A stretch of 64,000 nt of DNA, from the NCBI RefSeq assembly GCF_022682495.2, contig NC_071390.1, forward strand, positions 100,138,294-100,202,293, given 5' to 3'. The position numbers were made by a program, and so were the translations under genes. The notes under the pieces were generated by a model. It saw only the letters and a program-made list of their open reading frames with translations, was not told where the DNA came from and searched no databases. The stretch comes from Desmodus rotundus (taxonomy: Eukaryota > Chordata > Mammalia > Chiroptera > Phyllostomidae). Below are positions 24,135 through 36,949 of this stretch, in pieces; position 1 is the first letter of the stretch; each line of letters begins with the position of its first letter.

Positions 24135-25189
24135 ATATAGGCTCATCTGATGTACAAGCTATCACAAATTAGAGAGTTTATTCAACTCAAGTGCAGCCAT
24201 AAACGTCATATATCAAAATAAATATATTTCTTACAGTGAGACCTTTTACTGAGTGAGGCACCTGGCAAAAATTCTAGAGTATTTAGTATGAAATGCATGT
24301 GCTATAAAGATTTCCAAGTATAAAGGGTAAGCAGGTCAATTTCCGTTTCCTTGTACATGATATGAAGTAGCTCCTTCCATAGGCTCTATTTCAGTTGACG
24401 ATAAACAGGGCCAATCATGGTAAAGTTATAGAAGTTGTAAAGGACTTCCTGTCTTTCCTGTTTCTTGACTCTCTCCAAATCCATACAGATGCTACCTTCG
24501 CAGCCCACTCAACCCCAGCCCTATTCCCTAAGAAATCTGAAAAGTATTACCTTTGCCTTAAAATCAAATCCCTTGGATGAGCTGAGGAGATGAGAGAGCA
24601 AATACATGCACCTGAGCGGGGAAAAAAAGGATCAAGGTTTGTTTTCCCACCCCACTCAACCCCAGGGAACAGGCTGGATTCTGAATTTTTGTTTGTTTTC
24701 ACTCTGTATGTCATTCACATCAACATCTACCCAAACTGCACTTTAGGCTTTAATAGTGTAACTACTGGCTCTCTCCCAACATAGTTACAAATGGAATCTG
24801 GGTTGGCGTCAGGATGTACAGGGGGTTGTGATGGAGGGATGCGGTTTGTGCCTCTAGTACAGTCTCAGGTCAGGCTTGTTCTAATGGGCTTGGGAAAGTG
24901 CCTGGAGAAGTAAGGGCTGAAGTGATGGTCTGAGCTTTCCCAGAGTTCAGTGGGGCTGCTTATACTTGGCTTCTTCCCAACCCTCCAATATCATCAGCTA
25001 GTGCTGGGAGCATCCAAGACCCTGAACCTCTTTTTTTAATCTGCCCCTATGGCAATTAGATCACTCCAAGATAAAGATTGCAAGCTACTAAACATGGGGA
25101 AAAGTACACAGGAAGTTTCAACTGGAGGCCCTGAATGAGAGAGGCGGGCCTCGGGGACCTTCAGGGTTGGTGAATTAGGTAGCATCTAG
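24135..25189. other. Unassigned DNA, no gene seen
   Basis: Short sequence echo ccccactcaacccca occurs near 24505 (cccactcaaccccagccc) and 24650 (ccccactcaaccccaggg), about 150 bp apart. No gene or named repeat. Confidence 0.5.
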
Positions 25190-25370
25190 GGTTGAGTGTT
25201 TACCCTGGATTGAATGTTTCACATGCACACTAAATTTAATCCTCCCCACAGCAGGGGGTGGCAAGTGTTATTTTTCTCATTTGGAAGATGAGGAGATTAA
25301 CTCTGAGAAATGTTAAATGACTCTCATCCAAGGTCATGCAGTTATTATGTGCTTGTGGAGCTTTGAGTAC
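25190..25370 (-). repeat. MIR SINE (antisense)
   Basis: Antisense MIR words appear in order: aatttaatcctccccaca, then a tttttctcatttggaagatg segment, gaggagattaactctgag, gttaaatgactctcatccaa and ggtcatgcagttatt. Both ends are truncated. Confidence 0.75.
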
Positions 25371-27804
25371 ATTCAAAAATTAAGAAGAAACATTAAACAT
25401 CAAATTCCATTATAAGTATCTAAATTCATGGCCAAGTACAATCTTCAAAAAGTTTGGTACATAGCAATAGGTTTCGCCTGAAACTTCTCCTTCCACTACA
25501 ACTTTAAAATGTAAGAAAGATTAAAATGCAATACACTCATTTCCATTTTATAATATAAAACATTAAAGAAAAGCAATAAAAATTTAAAATTTTATCATAT
25601 TGCAAATGGTTGGGGGTGGTTATTGGTTATTGAATTTATGGTTACATTTAAAATAAAACTTGATCTTTTTTTCTTTTTGCTCATGTATGCATTTGCTCTC
25701 TCATCTCCTAAACCCATCAAAGGGATTCTCTTTTAAGGCAAAGCTAATTCTTTTCAGATTTGCATATTACATTCTAAATATTAAATCCATAAAGGCTGTG
25801 GACTGGGATATCCCAGGTGGATGGACTCTCAAAAAAATGATGATATAATTTAATTTGAACAGTAATGTACCAAGTGTTCATTAGATTTTTATCCTTACAC
25901 CGTATAAACTTGTTTGCCAGGCATATATTATAAATATACATAGCTGTATACCTGTGGAGAACAGAAGTACATAGAAAAGTAGAATGTGTCCAAATAGTCT
26001 AGAAAAGAAATAAGTGTGTACATGACATTTCTGACAAGCCTGCTTGACGCAGCTGTGCACAGATGCAGCTGTTTTCATGCAGGAGATGTTTAAACATAGT
26101 CCCAGAAACACACCATTAAGCTTTCAGCTGGTTCTATTAACAAGTAATGTGTGAAACAGACATTTGCTTTCCATTCTAAAATCTCTCCACAGCCTTGAAC
26201 TTCGCCCTGTTGTAGATCCCCGCCCCTGGGGTAGAAGGCAAGGATTAAGTGGGTGTCTGGAAGGAGGCGGGGTCAGAGATGGGTTGAGGATGAGGGATGG
26301 GGTGAGGTTAGGCATCATCTGACCAACAAACTATATGTGACCAGAAGTTATGTTTACCACACTTACTCATCTCAGAGAGGACCATCCATCATTCTTAGCA
26401 AAGGGCTTGCTCATTCTCAGAGAACTCACCTATATCTTAAACAGTATGCTATACTTACAATGGGCATACTCCTTTGCATTCATGGACAAACAGAACTGTC
26501 TGTGTAAAATGCTACTTCACTTGTTTTACATTTGAACTTTTAGAGAACTGATTGTGGCTACCCCTGTTTGCAGGTTTCCTAATTCTGCAAACTTGATTTG
26601 ATTGGGTGTATTTTGCACACTGAGATGGGGGAGGATACTTAAACTACAACACGATTCCTACACAAAAAAATGTCCTGCCTGTTTTCTAGCAGTTCTCTCA
26701 ATTCTCAATGATATTTTTCCTATTTACAAAAGCAATGATACTTAAAGAATTTCCAGGATTAGATAAAATAAAAAGAGAATAGCAAAAGGATCAATAGTGG
26801 TGGGGGATCTGCTGCACCTATACGATATAACAAGTGATCTAATTTTCTAAAAGAGAAATGTTAACTGCACCCTGTCAAACACGAGGAGACTTAAAGACCG
26901 TCTGAAACCAGCTGTTTTAGAAAGGCTGCATCGACAGGTCCAGCTTGGAGAAATGCCTACATGTAGTCACACCTATGTCCTGTTCCCCAAAGAAGTGAAG
27001 ACATATCTCTCTCTCTTGTAACCCTTTTGGCATTTGTTATTCCATTGCTTTACTGAAGTCTCCAATGGAGTGAAATCAATACTCGACGACCTTTTCCAAA
27101 ACAAAGGTCTGATGGTTAACTTTAGCTATCTTAGTAAGAAGAAAATAGATAAGTTTCCCACTGTGTTACAAAAGGAATTACCTACCAAATTAGTTAGGAC
27201 TGCCGTATAGAGTAATACCAACTAAAGAGATAATCCTAATTTGGTGAATTGCCTAATTGAAAACACTGTTAGTGGGTGAGTGGGTTCTAGCTGTCATTCA
27301 GAACAGCAAAATCTATCTTTGGACTACTGTGGAAGCCAATATGTATCCATTGTTCAGTACGGAAACTATTTCTCCTGAATGAAGGATTTTGTGCTTTGCC
27401 TTTGAATTCTTTATGTATCATCTGGTTTCAATTTCTTCATGGGCTTCATGCCCCAGTGAACATGTGTGTGTGTTCCTGTGCTTGGGTAAAACACATGCAC
27501 AACTAGTCCAAACACATCACTGTGGATCTTATAGGTATGAATATACATCCATATTACTTCAAAGTAAAACTGTTACATTAAAGGACATACACACAGGAAC
27601 AGGAGGAGATTGAAACCTGAAGGAACAATGTACAAGTTTATAAAATCAAGTTTGAAATACTAATATCGTGTCTTAGCTCTAAAGTAGCCACTGCAAAGCT
27701 AACAAAATGAAATGTACAAAATCAAGAGAGTGACTAATATGTACAATATAATCAACTCAAAGCATTGTCATCTCACATGGAGCTGCTTTGCACATAATTG
27801 TATA
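25371..27804. other. Unassigned DNA, no gene seen
   Basis: No named repeat or gene. A G-rich patch lies at 26225-26310 (aggaggcggggtcagag, gggttgaggatgaggg). Open frames of 60-85 codons lack any signature. Confidence 0.5.
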
Positions 27805-28560
27805 ACTTTATTAAATATCTTTGAGCCCTTCCTAAATGCCAGGCACCATTCTAATATTAGGAATACAGAAATGCACTAGGTTGACCAAATGCCTGCCCTC
27901 AAGAAGCTTACAGTCTAGCAGGTAGACAAAAAAGAGTGGGTTAACAAACAATTATCTAATTTCATATGATAATTTTTAAAGAAAAATAAAGCAGAGTAAG
28001 GGAATTTGGAATGACTCAGCAGGGGCGTAGAGGAGGTAACGGAGTAATGACATTTGACAAAAGACCTGAATGAAGTGAAAGAGTTAACCATGCAATGTAT
28101 GAGGGGAAAGTGCCAGATGGAGGAGAAAGCAAATACAGAGGATTTAAGACAGAAAAAGCATGGTGCACTCAAGAATCTACAAGGCCAGGGTAGTTAGAGG
28201 AAAGCGGGAGAGAGAGAGACTAGTGCATTAACGAGACGGGAGAATCTGGCAAGAACCGGATACTGTGCTCTCGGGAAGAGGAAACAGTGACAGAGGAGGA
28301 GCAGTGGGCACTGAAGCAGGACACTGTGGCGTCGTGGAAGCCAAGAGAAGAAAGGGTTTCCAGAAGAAAGAAGTGATGCACTCTGTTAAAGGATGACGAG
28401 AACCCGGTAAAATGAGGACTGAGAACTGGCCACAAGATTTGGCAAGCTGGAGTTCTCTCAGTGGAGGAGTGAAGATCCTTTCCCAGAGTTCTTCCTTAAT
28501 AGGAAGCAGAGAAATGGAGTATTGGCTGCAGGAGACATGGGATCAAGAAAGATGTTTTTC
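27805..28560 (+). repeat. Ancient mammalian interspersed repeat, second copy
   Basis: It reads gcccttcctaaatgccaggc, a tctaatattaggaatacaga segment, cctgccctcaagaagcttac, agtctagcaggtagaca, then gacaaaagacctgaatgaag and ggcactgaagcagg. This is the long repeat that commonly begins near 'tgccaggcactgttctaag' in mammalian DNA; it overlaps in kind with the copies at 11.5 and 54.5 kb. I cannot name the family with confidence. Non-coding. Confidence 0.5.
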
Positions 28561-29040
28561 CTAAGATGAGGGACATTATAACATAATAAATGGCCAATGC
28601 AAGTTAAACAACACTAACAAAGATAAAACTTACACTGGATAAGTGTGCAAATATCATATGTGCACAGACACATACTCACACAATCCCCAAACACTGACTT
28701 ATTCAGTAATGTTAAGTCAGATCTTCAACTTCCTATCAATATTTTTCTTTACTCTGTACCCTAACCTGTAGAGCTAATTTGCTTCCCAGAGATACCAATT
28801 GCACAACCACATATATTATTGTAGACTTCCTCAAAAAAGCCATCTTGAGGAACACATCAAAATAAGTTTAAAATTATAATTTCAGTCACAAATTTCATGT
28901 GATTGTTCACTTGTATAAGTCTATCAGAGTGCAATCAATGTTAACATAACCTCTCTGGAGGAGATATGTGTCGCCTCCAAAAACATGCAAAGCAGATCTG
29001 AAAACATTGGCAGACATATAAAGCAGCACATATAGAAAAG
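28561..29040. other. Unassigned DNA
   Basis: AT-rich sequence without recognisable genes or named repeats. Confidence 0.5.
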
Positions 29041-29262
29041 CATGTGGATTCGTGGAAAGATTATTGGAAAGCCACCAGCGACAACTGGATCAGTATCCCA
29101 GCTCTTCCAGTCACTGGCACGACACTCCCTGAGCCTTGGTTCCCTGTCATTTGTACAGTGGAGGTAATCATGTCCAGCTCACAGGGATGCTATTGCAAAT
29201 GAGTAAAAAATGTAAGTGCTTGGCATATATACAATGTGCTCAATAAATGATAGCGTCAATTT
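29041..29262 (+). repeat. MIR SINE
   Basis: Sense MIR with tcagtatcccagctcttcc, agtcactggcacgacactc, gagccttggttccctgtc, gtacagtggaggtaatcat and a 3' end gtgctcaataaatgatag. Nearly full length but diverged. Confidence 0.8.
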
Positions 29263-29961
29263 TTATTACCAGTTCAGTTAGGTATGTTGTGATTTATATT
29301 GCCGTAATTTTTCTACCCTTGCTCAATATTCTTTCATCGCATATAAGCATAATGTTACACTAAGGTGCTGGATCCTTAGGAACTAGTCCCCCACAATCAG
29401 TTGTAGCTGATAGAGCGTGAGAAAGCTACTGTCTCTTGGTTGATAACTAGTCATGCCTTCAAAAACAGAGAGGGAATATGCACATTAAATGTCCTACTAG
29501 AGTGAAAATCCACTTGGAAAATAATTGCATATGAAATTTTTCTTGTAAAAGCTTTGAAATGCTACAGAGCAGTGGTTTTTAAACTGGTTCCCAGACTTAG
29601 GGCTCTTCAAAGGTGTTTCAAAGGCCACGAGGGAGGCAGGACTGGAGAGATGATGTCTGCTGGTGGGCATGTACACACTGGACTCTGTGTATATTGCATT
29701 CGAAGAAATGCTCTTGAGCTAAAAGAGAATTTGCAATTCTGCCCACAGTGAAACAGGAAGGCCACAGTGATTCTCTCACTACTCACTCAAATCTTTTTCA
29801 CTATAATTCTACAAATCACCAAATTTGACTTAAATAACCACAAAAACCAGAAAAAAAGAATTAGATTACAAGCACAGTGCATAATCAGAGTGAAGAGGGG
29901 GGCTTAAAACTTCATGAGCAGCACTGAAAAGAACATTGATTCTGACGTTGTTGGCTGGCCT
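29263..29961. other. Unassigned DNA left of the L1
   Basis: A possible hAT-type end, agcagtggtttttaaactgg, occurs near 29569-29588, but no matching right terminus was found. No gene seen. Confidence 0.45.
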
Positions 29962-29964
29962 GCA

Positions 29965-30318
29965 GTTCCCTTAAGCTGTCTTCATTTTTTTTTTTTTTCA
30001 GTCTTTTTTCATGCAGCTCCTCTATCTGGGTATTTCTTTCTACCTTGTGCTCCAGCTCACTAACTCGGTCCTCTGCTCCATCCAGCCTGCTTGTAATTCC
30101 TCCTAGTGTATTTTTTATTTCAGATATTGTATTCTTCATTTCTTCCTGGTTCTTGTTTATAGTTTCTATTTTCTTTTTCATACTGTTGTAGTTTCCACTC
30201 GGTTCCTTGTGTTGTCACTGAGTTCCTTGAGCAACCTTAAAACCATTCTTTTGAATTCTGTATCTGATAGCTTGCTTGCCTCCATTTCATTTAGCTCTTT
30301 TACTGGGGAATCTTCCAT
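29965..30318 (-). pseudogene. L1 ORF1, N-terminal half (inverted segment)
   Basis: The start codon is at 30318-30316 on the minus strand. The N-terminus contains NEMEASKLSDTEFKRMVL, the conserved L1 segment ahead of the coiled coil. After a frameshift near 30182 comes a charged heptad-like region with TLGGITSRLDGAEDRVSEL and TQIEELHEKRLKK, the trimerising coiled coil. An A-run then leads to EDSLREL, where L1 homology ends. The RNA-recognition and C-terminal domains are in the forward segment at 31147-31618. L1 ORF1p binds L1 RNA in the cytoplasmic RNP. Confidence 0.9.
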
Positions 30319-31146
30319 TCCTTTTGATTGTGGGTTCTTTCTTTGCCTCCCCATGTTAGGTGGCTCTTTTTGTTTGTTTCTATGACTCTAGATGCTCTGC
30401 CTTGCCAGCTGGCTTTGTAGGGTGAATTCCTATGGTAGGAATTCTATGGGACTCAGTGGTGCGGTTTCTTTGATCTCCTTGTCTGGATGCTGCTCTAAGG
30501 TTGCCCTTTCTTCCATTTGTGAGGGCTGTCTTGTTGTACTTAGGTTTTACCTGTTGTCTTACATGCTGATGTACAGGTGTTAGTTAACAAAGCAGTATTA
30601 CCAGACAATGAAACCTATGCCAGGAAAAAGAAACCCCCTACCACATCACCAATCTCAACTGTGATTGAACTGAGATTAATAAAGGTGAAGAGATATTGCC
30701 GATATTATAAGATATAACAAAGGGAACATGAGACGACTAAAAGAGGGGAAAATGTTAAGGGAGGAGAATTGATAACAGTTGAGATAGAACTGAGATGAAG
30801 AAAGGGAGAGAGCAAAATTTACAACATAAGTAAAACACAAAAGGGCAATGGGAATAATGGGGTAAGAAGAGGGAAGGGTATACTATGCGGTTTGAAATAT
30901 AATTGAAAAGGTACTAGACCAACAGCAGCAAAATTGCAGAAAAACCACAACAGGGTTGATAACAACGATAACTGAATGGAGTTTAATAAAGATGGAACAG
31001 GGATAAGAATATTGTAGAAGAGCAAAAAGTGAATAAGACATGTTTACAGTAAAGAAAAATGATTTTAAGAGGATGGGGGAAGAAAACTAATAAGAATAAG
31101 GAGAAAAGTCTAGGTTGGGGGAGAGAAAAAAGGGAGAGAGAAAACA
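30319..31146 (-). repeat. Putative L1 5'UTR (inverted segment)
   Basis: Sequence upstream of the inverted ORF1 start continues for about 830 bp to the inversion junction. It is presumed to be L1 5'UTR because it lies between ORF1 and the breakpoint. It holds three imperfect repeats on the plus strand, around 30654-30692, 30771-30806 and 30955-31002, each with a core like gaactgagatNaataaag. Such repeats are reminiscent of monomers in some mammalian L1 promoters. Whether all of it belongs to L1 is not proven by the sequence alone. Confidence 0.5.
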
Positions 31147-31618
31147 ATGAAGGAGAAGAAAAGGAGCAAAGGATAGAAAATGTATTTGAAAAAATAATGA
31201 CAGAAAACTTTTCAAACTTGGAGAGGGGAAAAGCCATACAAGTTCAGGAAGCACAGAGGGTCCCAATCAAGATGAACCCAAAGAGGTCTACTCCAAGATA
31301 CATCATAATTAAAATGCCAAATTTTAAAGACAAAGAAAGAATCTTAAAAGCAGCAATGGAGAAACAAGAAGTAACACACAAGGGAGCTCCAATAGGGCTA
31401 GCAGCTGTTTTCTCAATGGAAGCGCTCCAAGCCAGAGGGAATGGCAAGAAATATTCCAAGTAATGAAAAACAAAGGCCTGCAGCCAAGACTACTCTACCC
31501 AGAAAGTCTCTCAATTAAAATGGAAGGTGAAATAAGGAGCTTCCCAGACAAAAGAAGGCTAGTAGAATACACCTCCACCAAACCAGCACTACAAGATATG
31601 CTAAAGGGATTGTATTAA
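31147..31618 (+). pseudogene. L1 ORF1, C-terminal half
   Basis: The frame from about 31147 shows the RNA-recognition and C-terminal domains: RIENVFEKIMTENFSNLE, then IQVQEAQRVP, RYIIIKMPNFKDKERILKAA and GAPIGLAAVFSMEALQAR. A frame break near 31460 is followed by the ORF1 tail ending at TAA 31616-31618. The coiled coil is missing because it lies in the inverted 5' part. The protein cannot be made. Confidence 0.9.
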
Positions 31619-31674
31619 GAAGAGGAAGAAAAAGAGTGAGAGAGAGGCAGGAACAGAGGTACAAAGAGAATAAA

Positions 31675-34600
31675 ATGGCAATGAATAAGCACCTATCAAT
31701 AATAACATTAAATGTAAATGGATTAAATGCTCCAATCAAAAGACATAGGGTAGCTGAATAGATAGGAAAACATGACCCACACATATGCTGCCTACAAGAG
31801 ATCCACCTCAGAACAAAATACCTACACAAACTGAAAGTGAAGGGTTAGAAAAAAAATATTATAAACACATGGACAGGAAAACGAATCCAGAGTAGCATTA
31901 CCTATATCAGACAAAACAGATTTTAAAACAAAGGCCATAGAAAGAAACACAGAAGGACACCTCATAATACTCAAGGGAAGAATCCATCAAGAAGACAGAA
32001 ACATTATAAATGTATATGCACCCAACATAGGAGCACCCAAATATATAAGGAAAATCTTGGAGGACTTCAAGAAAGATATAGACAGCAATACACTTATACT
32101 AGGGGATTTTAATACCCCACTATCAACAATGAATAGATCTTCCAAACAAAATATAATGAGGATATTGTGACATTGAACAACACCCTAGACCAAATAGACT
32201 TAACTACATATAGAACCTTTCATTCCAAAAAAGCAAAACACATATTCTTTTCAAATGACAATGGAATATTTTCAAAGATAAACCACAAGATAGGACACAA
32301 AACAAATTCAAGAAAATTGAAATTATATCAAGCATTTTCTCAGACCACAAGGTCCTGAAACTAGAAACCAAACTCAAGGAAAAAACTCAAAAACATTCAA
32401 ATTCATAGAGATTAAATGGCATGCTATTAAATAATGAATGGGTTAATAATGAGATCAAGGAAGAAATCAAAAAATTTCTGGAAACAAATGAAAATGAACA
32501 CACAACAGTCCAAAACCTATGGGACACAGCAAAAGCATTCCTGAGAGGGAAGTTCATACTGATACAAGCCTACCTAAAAAAGATAGAAACATTTCAAATA
32601 AACAACCTAGCCCTAGTTTCTACAAGAACTTGAGGAACAACAACAAAGACAACCCAGAGTGAGTAGAAGGAAGGAAATAACCAAGCTCAGAGCAGAATTA
32701 AATGCCATAGAGACTAAAAGCACAATCCTAAGGATCAATAAATCCAGGAGCTGGTTCTTTGAAAAGATAAACAAAATCGACAAGCCTTTAAGCAGACTCA
32801 TCAAGAAAACAAGAGAGGACCCAATAAACACAATCAGAAATGAAAGAAGAGAGATTACAACTGATACCACAGAAATACAAAGGATTGTAAGAAATTACTA
32901 TGAAGAACTATATTCCAAGAAATTGGGAAACCTAGGTGAAATGGGCAAATTTCTAGAAAAATACAATCCTCCAAAACTGAATCAAGTAGAAGCAGAAAAC
33001 ATGAACAGACCAATAACAGCTGGTGAAACTGAAGCAGTAATCAGAAAACTCCTGTCACACAAAAGCCCTGGACTGGACAGCTCAACAGGAGAATTTTACA
33101 AAACACTTAAGGAAGAGCTAATCCTTATCCTTTTCAGACCATTCCAAAAGATCCAAAAAGAAGGAAGACTCCCAAACTCTTTTTATGAGGCCAGCATCAT
33201 CCTAATACAAAAACAAAAGAAAGAAAACTGCAAGCCAGTATTGCTGATGAACATAGATGCTAAAATCATCAACAAAATAGTGGCAAACTGTATCCAGCAA
33301 TACATTAAAAAGATGATACACCATGATCAAGTGGGATTCATCCCAGGGATGCAAGGATGGTACAACATTCCCAAATCAATAAATGTAAAACATCACATAA
33401 GCAAAAGGAAAGACAAAAATCACATGATCATATCAATAGATGTGGGAAAAGCATTTGATAAGGTACAGCACCCATTTATGATTTAAAAAAAAAACCTCAG
33501 CAAAGTGGGAGTAGAGGGAACATACCTTAATATAATAAAGGCCATATAAGAGAAACCTACAGCCAACATCATACTCAATGGGCAAAAACTAGAAGTTGTC
33601 ACACTAACATGAAAAACAAGATGAGGATGTCTGCTTTCACCATGTCTATTCAACAGAGTACTGGAAGTCCAAGCCACAGTGATCAGAAAAGAAAAAGAAG
33701 TAAAAAGCATCCAAATTGGAAAGGAGGAAGCAAAACTGTCATTGTTTGCAGATGACATAATAGTATATATGGAAAATCCTATAGACTCCACAAAAAAACA
33801 GCACAAGCTAATAAGTGAATTTGATAAAACTGCAGGCTACAAAGTCAATATTCAGAAATCAAAGGCATTTTTGTACACCAACAATGAAATATCAGAAACA
33901 GAAATCAGGAAAAAAAACCTCATTTACTATATCAACAAGAAAAACAAAGTACCTAGAAAAAAACCTAACCAAGGAGGTAGAAGACCTGTACTCAGAAAAC
34001 TACACAACACTGACAAAAGAAATTAATGAAGACACAAATAAATGGAACCATGTACCATGTTCATGGATTGGAAGAATTATCATCATCAAAATGTCAATAC
34101 CCAAAGCAATTTATACATTCAATGCAGTCCCTATTAAAATACCAATAACATATTTCACAGATATAGAACAAACATTTCAAAAATTTTATGGAATGATAAA
34201 TGACCCCAAATTCATGACCCCAAATTGCCATAGAACAAAGTAGGAGGGATCACAATACCTGATATCAAACTATATTACAAGGTCACTGTAATTGAAACAA
34301 TCTGATACTGGCATAAGAACAGACATATAGATCAATGGAACAGAATAGAGAGCCCAGAAACAAACTCATGTCTCTATGGTCAATTAATATTTGACAAAGG
34401 GGCAGAAGCATAAAATGGAGTAAAAAATTGCCTCTTCAACAAATGGTGTTGGGACATCTGGACAAGTACATGCAAAAAAATGAAACTCAACCACCAATTT
34501 ACACCATACACAAAAATAAACTCAAGATAGATAAAAGGCTTAAATATAAGTTGTGACACCATAAAAATCCTAGAGTAGAACATAGGCAGGAAAATCTGAG

Positions 34601-35463
34601 ATATTTCACACAGCAATATTTTTACCCATATGTCCCCTAGAGCAAGGTATATAAAGGAAAGAATAAACAAATGGCACTTCATCAAATTAAAAAGCTTCTG
34701 CACACCTAAAGAAAACATCATCAAAATGAAAAGGAAACCAACCACATAGGAAAATATATTTGCCAATGGTATCAAACCTTGAACAAGGCTTTGATCTCCA
34801 AAATATATTAAAAAATTCACACAATTCCACTCCAGGAAGACAAACAACCCAATTAAAAATGGGCAAATGTCCTAAACAGACATTTCTTCAAGGAGGACAT
34901 ACAGAGGGTCCAGAGACATATGAAAGGATGCTCAGTATCACTAGCCATCAGAGAGATGAAAATTAAAGCCACAATGAGATACCATTTCACACCGGTCAGA
35001 ATGGCCATCGTAAACAAATCAACAAACATGTGCTGGTGAGGATGTGGAGAAACAGGAACCCTAGCGCACTGTTGATGGGAATGCAGACTGGTGCAGCCAC
35101 TGTGGAAGACAGTATGGAATTTCCTCAGAAAACTAAAAATGGGACTGCCTTTTGACCTGGCAATTCCACTGCTGGGATTATACCCTAACAATCCTGAAAG
35201 ACAAATTTAGAAGAACCTATGCACCCCCATGTTCATAGAAGCACAATTTACAATAGCCAGCTGCTGGAAACAACCTAAGTGCCCATCAGTAAGTGAGTGG
35301 GTCAAAAAACTGTGCTACGTTTACACAATGGAATAGTACACGGCAAAAAGAAAGGAGCTCCTACCCTTCACAACAGCATGGAGGGAACCGGAGAGCATTT
35401 TGCTAAGTGAAATGAGCCAGGTAATAATAACAAACAGCATATGATCTCACCTATAAGTGGAAC
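31675..35463 (+). pseudogene. L1 ORF2 (endonuclease/reverse transcriptase), degenerate
   Basis: The reading begins at ATG 31675, 57 bp after ORF1. The AP-like endonuclease segment has LSIITLNVNGLNAP and HICCLQEIHL. The reverse transcriptase is best preserved at 32659-33486 (275 codons open), with [29 protein letters not shown] and [16 protein letters not shown]. The catalytic FADD lies at 33745-33756. The C-terminal cysteine-rich domain lies near 35040-35460. Many stops and frameshifts break it (for example near 31760, 33484, 34026). Normal L1 ORF2 is about 1,270 codons, so the extent is nearly complete but dead. Confidence 0.92.
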
Positions 35464-35704
35464 CCAATCAACAAAACAAATAAGCAAGCAAAAAATAACC
35501 AGAGACATTGAAATAAAGAGCAAACGGACAGTAACCAGAGGGAACAAGTGAGGAGGATAATGGGGGGGGAGAGGGGGGGTCATCAAGGAACATGTATAAA
35601 GGACCCATGAACAAAGCCAAAAGGGGGTAGGACTGAGTTTGGGAAGAAGTGTGCATGGGGCTGGGGAAATGGGGAAAACTGTAGTTGAACAACAATAAAA
35701 AAAA

Positions 35705-36949
35705 GCAAATGTACTGTATTAAATTCCTTGAAATAGGGAAGTTGCTTAAGATTATGAGGAAAATACATCTAGATGAGTCTACCAACCACTCCCAGCATGC
35801 TTTCCATTCTCTGAAAGCTATAGTGCAGTGTTTGAACACGCTTCAGTTTATTGCATACCACGTGAGATTGGCGAGTCCTTATCAGCAGAGACTACAAGTC
35901 CTAAATACAAAGTCTCTTCTTTATGTAATGAATAATTTTACATTTACAAATTATAAAACATGTTCTTTTGGAAGATATTTGTTAGTGTCAGAAGTAAAAT
36001 ACTATAAAATGAAACAAAACAAAATAATGAAATTTGATAGATATGTCAAATTGTTCATTTATGACACACCACATCATTGAAGGCACAAATAAAAACTTGC
36101 TCTGTTTTACTTCTCTACACTGTCCATACAATAATAGGATTTTCTCCTCTTCAGTCGTCCCTAGGGTAATGATGAGTTGGAAAATTAACTCTAAATTTCC
36201 TCCTTTCAAATGCTCATGACTCACCCGACCCTTCAGGGAGAAACTGTCACACACTTTCTTAGGGTGAGGGCCATGTGATTCCCATAGCTTAATGAAATCA
36301 CACTCTTCAAATCCTACAAAAGGCTTTAAACAATTTTGCATTCCCATTTCCATTGCCAAAGCTGTTGCTTTTAATTTCCTCCGGGTGTTTATTTTCTCCA
36401 TTAAAACTGCTGAAAGACATTTATGGTGCATAAGCATGAACAAGATACTCCACAAAGCTTCCCTTTTCTCCTCCCACTGTGTCTGTCCAGAGCACTACAG
36501 TTTCTTCACTGCAATAATCTTCCACTTGGTCCAGAAAATTTGGAAAATAGGCCTAGTCCTACTAATCACAGAGGCACATGAAATCATGTGATTTTTTTAT
36601 GTCCAAAACTTTCAAATGTGGAAGCCTTTTAACTTCAAAAATATTCATGGATTTCCTAAGAGTAATTGCACTTTTGGCAGCTGATCATCGAGAAAATTAA
36701 TGGCAGAAGACATTATGGATGATAAAGTCCTATTAATGAACCTATGCTTTGTTAATTACAAGAGTAGGTTTGTGTATATTAATCACAGCACACATCTAAA
36801 AATAGTACCTGTATGTGTGCAATATATCACACAGTCAATCTACAGACAAGCTTAGCACAGCCATGGGCTTGTTAGTGCCTTCTTTCTAACTCTGTGCCCT
36901 TGAGAAATCCTCACACTCAATGTTGTAAGCTATTGACAAAGGGGAAAGG
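35705..36949. other. Unassigned DNA, no repeat recognised
   Basis: The block 36590-36860 contains TAAT-rich words (gaaaattaatggcag, gtcctattaatgaac, gttaattacaag) and no repeat I recognise, so it is a reasonable place to look for a conserved noncoding element. Open frames on both strands at 35.7-36.6 kb (up to 155 codons antisense) have no family features. Confidence 0.45.

Larger units (their letters stand above)
29962..35704 (+). mobile_element. Bat L1 LINE, near full length, 5' part inverted by twin priming
   Basis: The element is about 5.7 kb. Its 3' part (31147-35704) reads on the plus strand: ORF1 C-terminal half, ORF2, 3'UTR and the end gtagttgaacaacaataaaa. Its 5' part (29962-31146) is on the minus strand: ORF1 N-terminal half and putative 5'UTR. 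The inverted part stops in ORF1 at DSLREL, and the forward part restarts at EGEEKEQ, about 50 bp further along the gene. An inverted 5' end with its break next to the forward restart point is the signature of twin priming during reverse transcription. I did not find a convincing target-site duplication. All ORFs are damaged. Confidence 0.9.

Noticed and set aside
29562..29640. Possible hAT left end agcagtggtttttaaactgg
   Set aside because: No matching right terminus or octamer duplication was found.
34380..34847. 155-codon minus-strand frame
   Set aside because: Antisense of L1 ORF2; A-rich sense sequence gives few stops on the other strand.
35988..36455. 155-codon minus-strand frame
   Set aside because: No recognisable family, and plus-strand frames overlap it. 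Chance frame is the simplest reading.
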